Source of the DNA: Viridibacillus soli
GTDB taxonomy: Bacteria > Bacillota > Bacilli > Bacillales_A > Planococcaceae
DNA length: 64,000 nt
Reading direction: 5' to 3'
Assembly (NCBI RefSeq): GCF_016612995.1
Contig: NZ_JAEOAH010000037.1
Span: 1 to 64,000 of the forward strand
The notes under the pieces were generated by a model, which saw only the letters and a list, made by a program, of their open reading frames with translations, searched no databases and was not told the origin of the DNA. Shown piece by piece: positions 60,459-64,000 of this stretch. The first letter of the stretch is position 1, and the number at the start of each line of letters is the position of its first letter. Both the position numbers and the translations under genes were made by a program.

Positions 60459-61520
60459 TTACTGTTTGCCTTCCATCTCAGCTTCCCACTTGGTTATTTC
60501 CTCCCGAACCCGAGGCGCTACCTCTGTTCCTAGTAGCTCAATAGCTCTCATCACTTGGTCATGCGGCATCGTGCTTAACGGTACATACATCATAAAGCGT
60601 GTAATACCCACATTTTTACGAAGGTGAATGATCTTTTGGGCAACCGTTTCTGGATCGCCAACGTACAGTGCACCTTCAAAACTGCGCGCGGCATCAAAGC
60701 TAGCTCGGTCATAATGCGCCCACCCCCGCTCCCTGCCGAGTTTATTCATCCCTGCCTGAGTAGATGGGAAAAATGTATCTGCCGCTGTTTCCGTATTCTC
60801 TGCAATAAATCCTATCGAATGCGATCCGACCTTAAGCCGCGATTCGTCATGACCAGCGTGCGCTGCCGCTTTCTTATAAAGCTGCACGAGCGGTTCAAAC
60901 TGCATCGGATTACCACCAATTATCGCCAGCATCAGTGGCAGTCCTAGCAGACCTGCACGGATAGCAGACTCCTGATTGCCCCCGCTGCCAACCCATATTG
61001 GTAAAGGATTCTGAATAGGTCGTGGATACACGCCCAAATTATTAATCGCTGGCCGATGCCCACCCTTCCAGGTTACTTTTTCGGACTCCCTTATTTTAAG
61101 GAGCAACTCCAAATGTTCTTCAAACAGCTCTTCATAGTCATTCAGATCATAGCCAAACAGTGGAAAAGATTCAACAAAGGAACCCCGCCCAGCCATAATT
61201 TCCGCACGTCCATTTGAAATGCCATCGAGGGTAGCAAAATCCTGAAAAACGCGCACAGGATCAACTGAAGAAAGCACCGTTACTGCACTGGTCAGCCGAA
61301 TCCGTTTCGTCTGCGCTGCAGCCGCAGACAGTACAACTGCTGGTGAAGATGCCGCATAATCCTTCCGATGATGCTCACCTACGCCAAACACATCAAGTCC
61401 CACTCGATCGGCAAGAACAATCTCCTCAACAACTTCACGCAATCGCTGTGCGTGACTCATCACTTCCCCTGTCTTAACGTCCGGCTTTGTTTCTACAAAC
61501 GATGTAATACCTATCTCCAT
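60459..61520 (-). CDS. LLM-class flavin-dependent oxidoreductase
   Basis: Luciferase-like (beta/alpha)8 barrel oxidoreductase of 353 residues, likely FMN-dependent. Family blocks are MEIGITSFVETKPD at the start, DVFGVGEHH at about 45-53, RIRLTSAVTVLSSVDPVRVFQDFATLDGISNGRAEIMAGRG at about 75-115, and PLPIWVGSGGNQESAIRAG in the middle. The substrate is unknown. The start at 61520 is chosen for GGGGAG upstream. The gene is visibly richer in G+C than the sequence before 60.4 kb, as is the next gene, and uses codons such as CTG, GCC and CGC much more often. Confidence 0.87.
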   Translation of the reverse strand: MEIGITSFVETKPDVKTGEVMSHAQRLREVVEEIVLADRVGLDVFGVGEHHRKDYAASSPAVVLSAAAAQTKRIRLTSAVTVLSSVDPVRVFQDFATLDGISNGRAEIMAGRGSFVESFPLFGYDLNDYEELFEEHLELLLKIRESEKVTWKGGHRPAINNLGVYPRPIQNPLPIWVGSGGNQESAIRAGLLGLPLMLAIIGGNPMQFEPLVQLYKKAAAHAGHDESRLKVGSHSIGFIAENTETAADTFFPSTQAGMNKLGRERGWAHYDRASFDAARSFEGALYVGDPETVAQKIIHLRKNVGITRFMMYVPLSTMPHDQVMRAIELLGTEVAPRVREEITKWEAEMEGKQ

Positions 61521-61685
61521 GGTCAATCTCCCCTATTCTAATAGCTTTTTTCTCTATATTAATAGCTTTGAAAGTAAGTTTTAATTCCATATACCTTTAT
61601 TCCGAACCATTATTCTGTTCTTTTCAAACAGGTTGATGTAGCTCTGATTAATGCTGCTGAATCTGAATATCATCTGAAACAAGCT
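61521..61685. other. Short spacer
   Basis: Between the MFS and LLM genes, which run in the same direction. AT-rich with no terminator seen, so read-through is possible. Confidence 0.4.
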
Positions 61686-62954
61686 TTATTTTAATACGGC
61701 AGCCGTAGCGCTGCGGGTCATTGCCCAAAACAGCAGAGCTAAAGCACTAACAAAAGCTCCGAGCAAGCATACTCCGCCCCAGCCATAGTGTGCATATATC
61801 TGGGTCGAAGCAATTGAACCGATAGCACTGCCGATGGAATAAAAAATCATGTACCCGGCAGTGATCCGACTGCGCGCCTCCGTACTCAATGCTAAGATCA
61901 TACTTTGATTAGTGACATGAACGGCCTGTACCGCCAAGTCAAGAAGAACAACGCCAATGACCAATGCTAACAGCGAATGTTCTATATAGCTGATTAACAA
62001 CCACGATATCAACAATAGGATCAAAGCTACGCCCGTCGTTCTCTGTCCGTAGCCTTGATCGGCTAGCTTCCCTGCTCGTGCTGCAGCTAACGCTCCGGCA
62101 ACTCCTGCGAGACCAAACGCCCCAATTGCAGTGTGCGAAAGAGATAATGGCGGCGCGCTAAGAGGCAGTACTAGTGACGTCCACAAAATGCTGAAAGCAG
62201 CAAAAATCAGCAGAGCCAGAATAGCACGGATGCGTAATATTCGTTCTTGTGCGAACAATATAAACACCGACCTAAGTAGCTGGGGATAAGACAGTGATTT
62301 TACCCCACGCTCAACATTTGGCAACACCCTAAATAATGCACAAACCATAAGAAGCATCAACGTAGCAGAGACCAAATAGACGGAACGCCAACCCGCCATA
62401 TCTGTTAATATTCCTGAAATAGTTCGCGCAAGAAGTATGCCAATCACAATTCCACTTGTTACCATTCCAACGACGCGTCCTCGTTCAGCAGGGGCAGCCA
62501 TTGTCGCCGCGAACGCCACAAGAGTCTGCGTCACAACGGCAAGCAGTCCCACCAAAGCCATACCTACGAATAATGCCGTGCTGGAGGAGGCAGTCCCAAC
62601 TATAACTAAAGCTATTATGGATAATAGCATCTGACCGATAATCAGTCGGCGTTGGTTCAGTAAATCTCCAAGCGGCACCAGCAGCAACAGTCCCGCTGCA
62701 TAAAAGATTTGAGTAATGGTAATGAGAATGCCAATAGTTGAATAGTCAATACCGAACTCACTCGACAGATTATCGAGTAGCGGTTGTGCGAAGTAGATAT
62801 TGGCAACAGACATCCCGCAAACAGCCGCAAACAATAGCGTCACATAGCGAGACATGGAAGAACCATGAACTGAATTTGCTGCGGTAAACATCCCCCGTGA
62901 TGAATTTGCCCTTATATCGGCTTCGACTGCTACTTTTTCTTTAACCTCCTCCAT
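61686..62954 (-). CDS. Major facilitator superfamily exporter
   Basis: A 422-residue protein with a polar N-terminal extension (about 1-35) and 12 membrane helices. The loop between helices 2 and 3, GDLLNQRRLIIGQM, is the MFS motif A, and the fifth-helix region has PAERGRVVGMVTSGIVIGILLARTISG-like motif C. It resembles drug-efflux or sugar-efflux members (AraJ/YjiJ-like); the substrate is unknown. AAGGGGGG precedes the ATG at 62954. It is divergent from a TetR gene with twin operators between, which points to drug-inducible export. Confidence 0.85.
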   Translation of the reverse strand: MEEVKEKVAVEADIRANSSRGMFTAANSVHGSSMSRYVTLLFAAVCGMSVANIYFAQPLLDNLSSEFGIDYSTIGILITITQIFYAAGLLLLVPLGDLLNQRRLIIGQMLLSIIALVIVGTASSSTALFVGMALVGLLAVVTQTLVAFAATMAAPAERGRVVGMVTSGIVIGILLARTISGILTDMAGWRSVYLVSATLMLLMVCALFRVLPNVERGVKSLSYPQLLRSVFILFAQERILRIRAILALLIFAAFSILWTSLVLPLSAPPLSLSHTAIGAFGLAGVAGALAAARAGKLADQGYGQRTTGVALILLLISWLLISYIEHSLLALVIGVVLLDLAVQAVHVTNQSMILALSTEARSRITAGYMIFYSIGSAIGSIASTQIYAHYGWGGVCLLGAFVSALALLFWAMTRSATAAVLK

Positions 62955-63001
62955 TTTGTCCCCCCTTATCTCTATTAATTTTAAATACCGAGTATTATAA
63001 C

Positions 63002-63017
63002 ATACCGTTCAGTACGT
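63002..63017. promoter_or_regulatory. TetR operator, copy 1 (MFS side)
   Basis: ATACCGTTCAGTACGT contains the inverted pair TAC-CGTTCA-GTA. It lies about 50 bases before the MFS start and is repeated near the tetR promoter at 63167. Confidence 0.65.
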
Positions 63018-63166
63018 TATAATGCTCAGTAAATATAACCCATAAAAACAATCACTGTCAATAATTTCATTCGATTTAACTAGTTATAATCTAATATACG
63101 ATTTTCCTTTAATAGAATAACTAACTTACATTTGACAAAATAAATGGCTAACTATAAAATTATAAT
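63018..63166. other. Divergent promoter region between MFS and TetR genes
   Basis: Holds TTGACA at 63132-63137. The TATAAT at 63161 is 23 bases away, too far; TATAAA at 63153 gives a short 15-base spacer. The actual tetR promoter is therefore not certain. Confidence 0.4.
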
Positions 63167-63182
63167 ATACTGTTCGGTATGT
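63167..63182. promoter_or_regulatory. TetR operator, copy 2 (tetR side)
   Basis: ATACTGTTCGGTATGT; its reverse complement ACATACCGAACAGTAT agrees with copy 1 at 12 of 14 core positions. It lies about 85 bases before tetR, just beyond a TATAAT-like element (63161-63166), so self-repression is likely. Confidence 0.68.
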
Positions 63183-63264
63183 AACTAGACGCAGTTTACA
63201 ATTATATATGATTGAGATCATTGAGCAATTGAGAAAAAATCAACAGTAACGAGAGGGATTAATT

Positions 63265-63846
63265 ATGGGACGAACCCGCGAATTTGACGAAGAAAAAGTA
63301 TTAGATGCCGCTATGCAACTATTTTGGGAGAAGGGATATGAGGCTACCTCATTAAGCGATCTAACTTCCAGAATGGGTATTCAACGCCCCAGTATATACT
63401 CTGCCTTTGGAGACAAAAAAGAATTGTTCGAAGCCGCACTGCGCAAATATACGATGTCCCGTGCTTCCGATGTGCGAACTAGACTTCAAAACCATTCATC
63501 GGTAAAAGAAGCATTTTCCACTTTTTTTGAAAATGTGGTTGCTGAGGAATATACAAAAAATAGCAGTCGAGGATGCTTTTGCATCAATACAATGGTCGAA
63601 CTTGCGCCTCATGATGAGAAATTTGAAATTCTTACAAGGGAACATCAAATGTATCTATCAGTCATATTTCAAGAAACCATTGAGCGAGGTATACAATCAG
63701 GTGAACTAGAGGCCGATGTAAACGCGAAGGCTTTATCACAGGCGCTAATTGTATCGTTAATTGGGCTAACCGTAATAATGAAATCCCGTCCAGAGCGATC
63801 ATTTGTTAGTAATACGATAGAGGTAATACTTAAATTGCTTAAGTAA
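63265..63846 (+). CDS. TetR/AcrR-family regulator
   Basis: The 193-residue repressor begins GRTREFDEEKVLDAAMQLFWEKGYEATSLSDLTSRMGIQRPSIYSAFGDKKELFEAAL, the complete TetR helix-turn-helix region (recognition helix RPSIYSAF at about 38-45). A cysteine pair, GCFCIN, lies in the ligand domain at about 110-115. It probably controls the divergent MFS gene and itself through the two operators. Ribosome site GAGAGG lies eight bases before the ATG. A terminator follows. Confidence 0.9.
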   Translation: MGRTREFDEEKVLDAAMQLFWEKGYEATSLSDLTSRMGIQRPSIYSAFGDKKELFEAALRKYTMSRASDVRTRLQNHSSVKEAFSTFFENVVAEEYTKNSSRGCFCINTMVELAPHDEKFEILTREHQMYLSVIFQETIERGIQSGELEADVNAKALSQALIVSLIGLTVIMKSRPERSFVSNTIEVILKLLK

Positions 63847-63905
63847 TTCGGAAAGATTTTAATTTTTACGAATGGGATTTACTTTTAGGTCTTTGTTTAT
63901 AGTGA

Positions 63906-63960
63906 AAAGTACCAGGTTCTAAAACAATTCAGAGTTGTTTTAGAACCTGGTACTTTTTAT
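63906..63960 (+). terminator. Terminator of the TetR gene
   Basis: AAGTACCAGGTTCTAAAACAA pairs with its perfect complement around TTCAGAG, followed by TTTTTATTTT. Confidence 0.92.
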
Positions 63961-64000
63961 TTTAGTTTCTCTCCAGAATCGCAAAATAATTTCCTTCGTT

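Noticed and set aside
22171-64000. CRISPR array
   Set aside because: No set of regularly spaced direct repeats was seen; the only tandem repeat is the 45-base unit in the kinase gene, which is contiguous and coding.

Overview
The window looks like chromosomal DNA of a low-G+C, Gram-positive member of the Bacillales. The Bacillaceae/Planococcaceae and especially the Lysinibacillus/Solibacillus group are the best guess. The basis is the AT-rich sequence, strong AGGAGG-type ribosome binding sites, lipoprotein substrate-binding proteins instead of periplasmic ones, and close resemblance to Bacillus proteins (BmrA, GltT, GlnK/GlnL, a DbpA-type helicase). The species call is inference. No rRNA, tRNA, CRISPR array or complete insertion sequence was seen.

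Layout. 0.2-4.8 kb: branched-chain amino acid ABC operon livJ-livH-livM-livG-livF (minus strand), with a terminator after livJ and a CodY-like box upstream. 5-6.5 kb: a methyltransferase, a truncated dehydrogenase and a structured gene-poor segment. 6.5-9.8 kb: PrsA-like foldase and a two-component system whose sensor carries a tandem repeat. 9.9-13.6 kb: glutamate symporter GltT with a GlnK/GlnL-type pair whose regulator appears to use a non-ATG start. 14-17 kb: polar amino acid ABC operon. 17.2-22.2 kb: ferredoxin-NADP reductase divergent from a hydroxamate-siderophore operon (fhuCDBG-like) with a Fur box between. 22.4-24.3 kb: a secreted cysteine-containing protein with a small membrane partner, then relics of an integrase and a SRAP gene. 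24.4-26.5 kb: YeiH-type exporter divergent from its LysR regulator. 26.5-29.3 kb: amino acid ABC operon under a lysine riboswitch. 29.4-35.3 kb: acidic YcdB-like protein, PurR-boxed guaC, and a LysR gene divergent from a CofE-like ligase.

35.3-40 kb is an eroded island: a dead integrase, a secreted peptide gene with a nonsense codon beside a membrane protein, a frameshifted secreted protein, a truncated acetyltransferase and several tiny membrane ORFs. 40-43.6 kb: BmrA multidrug exporter with a two-component pair. 44.1-47.5 kb: IsdE-like haem uptake operon with a HugZ-like protein and a strong Fur box. 48-49.4 kb: queF and a queuosine-precursor transporter under a preQ1-I riboswitch. 49.5-57.6 kb: dbpA, rlmN, a quinone reductase/MarR pair, psiE and an ArsB-type transporter. 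57.6-60.4 kb: decayed fragments, a methyltransferase and a probable group II intron remnant. 60.4-63.9 kb: a visibly more G+C-rich LLM oxidoreductase/MFS/TetR module with twin operators, probably acquired.

The common theme is nutrient acquisition. Three amino acid or lysine ABC systems, a glutamate symporter, two iron systems and a queuine-precursor importer each keep a recognisable control element: CodY, L-box, Fur, preQ1 or PurR. Between them lie remnants of at least two integrated elements. No intact new system was found. The best leads are the two secreted-protein/membrane-protein cassettes, the orphan CofE-like ligase and the tandem repeat in the sensor kinase.
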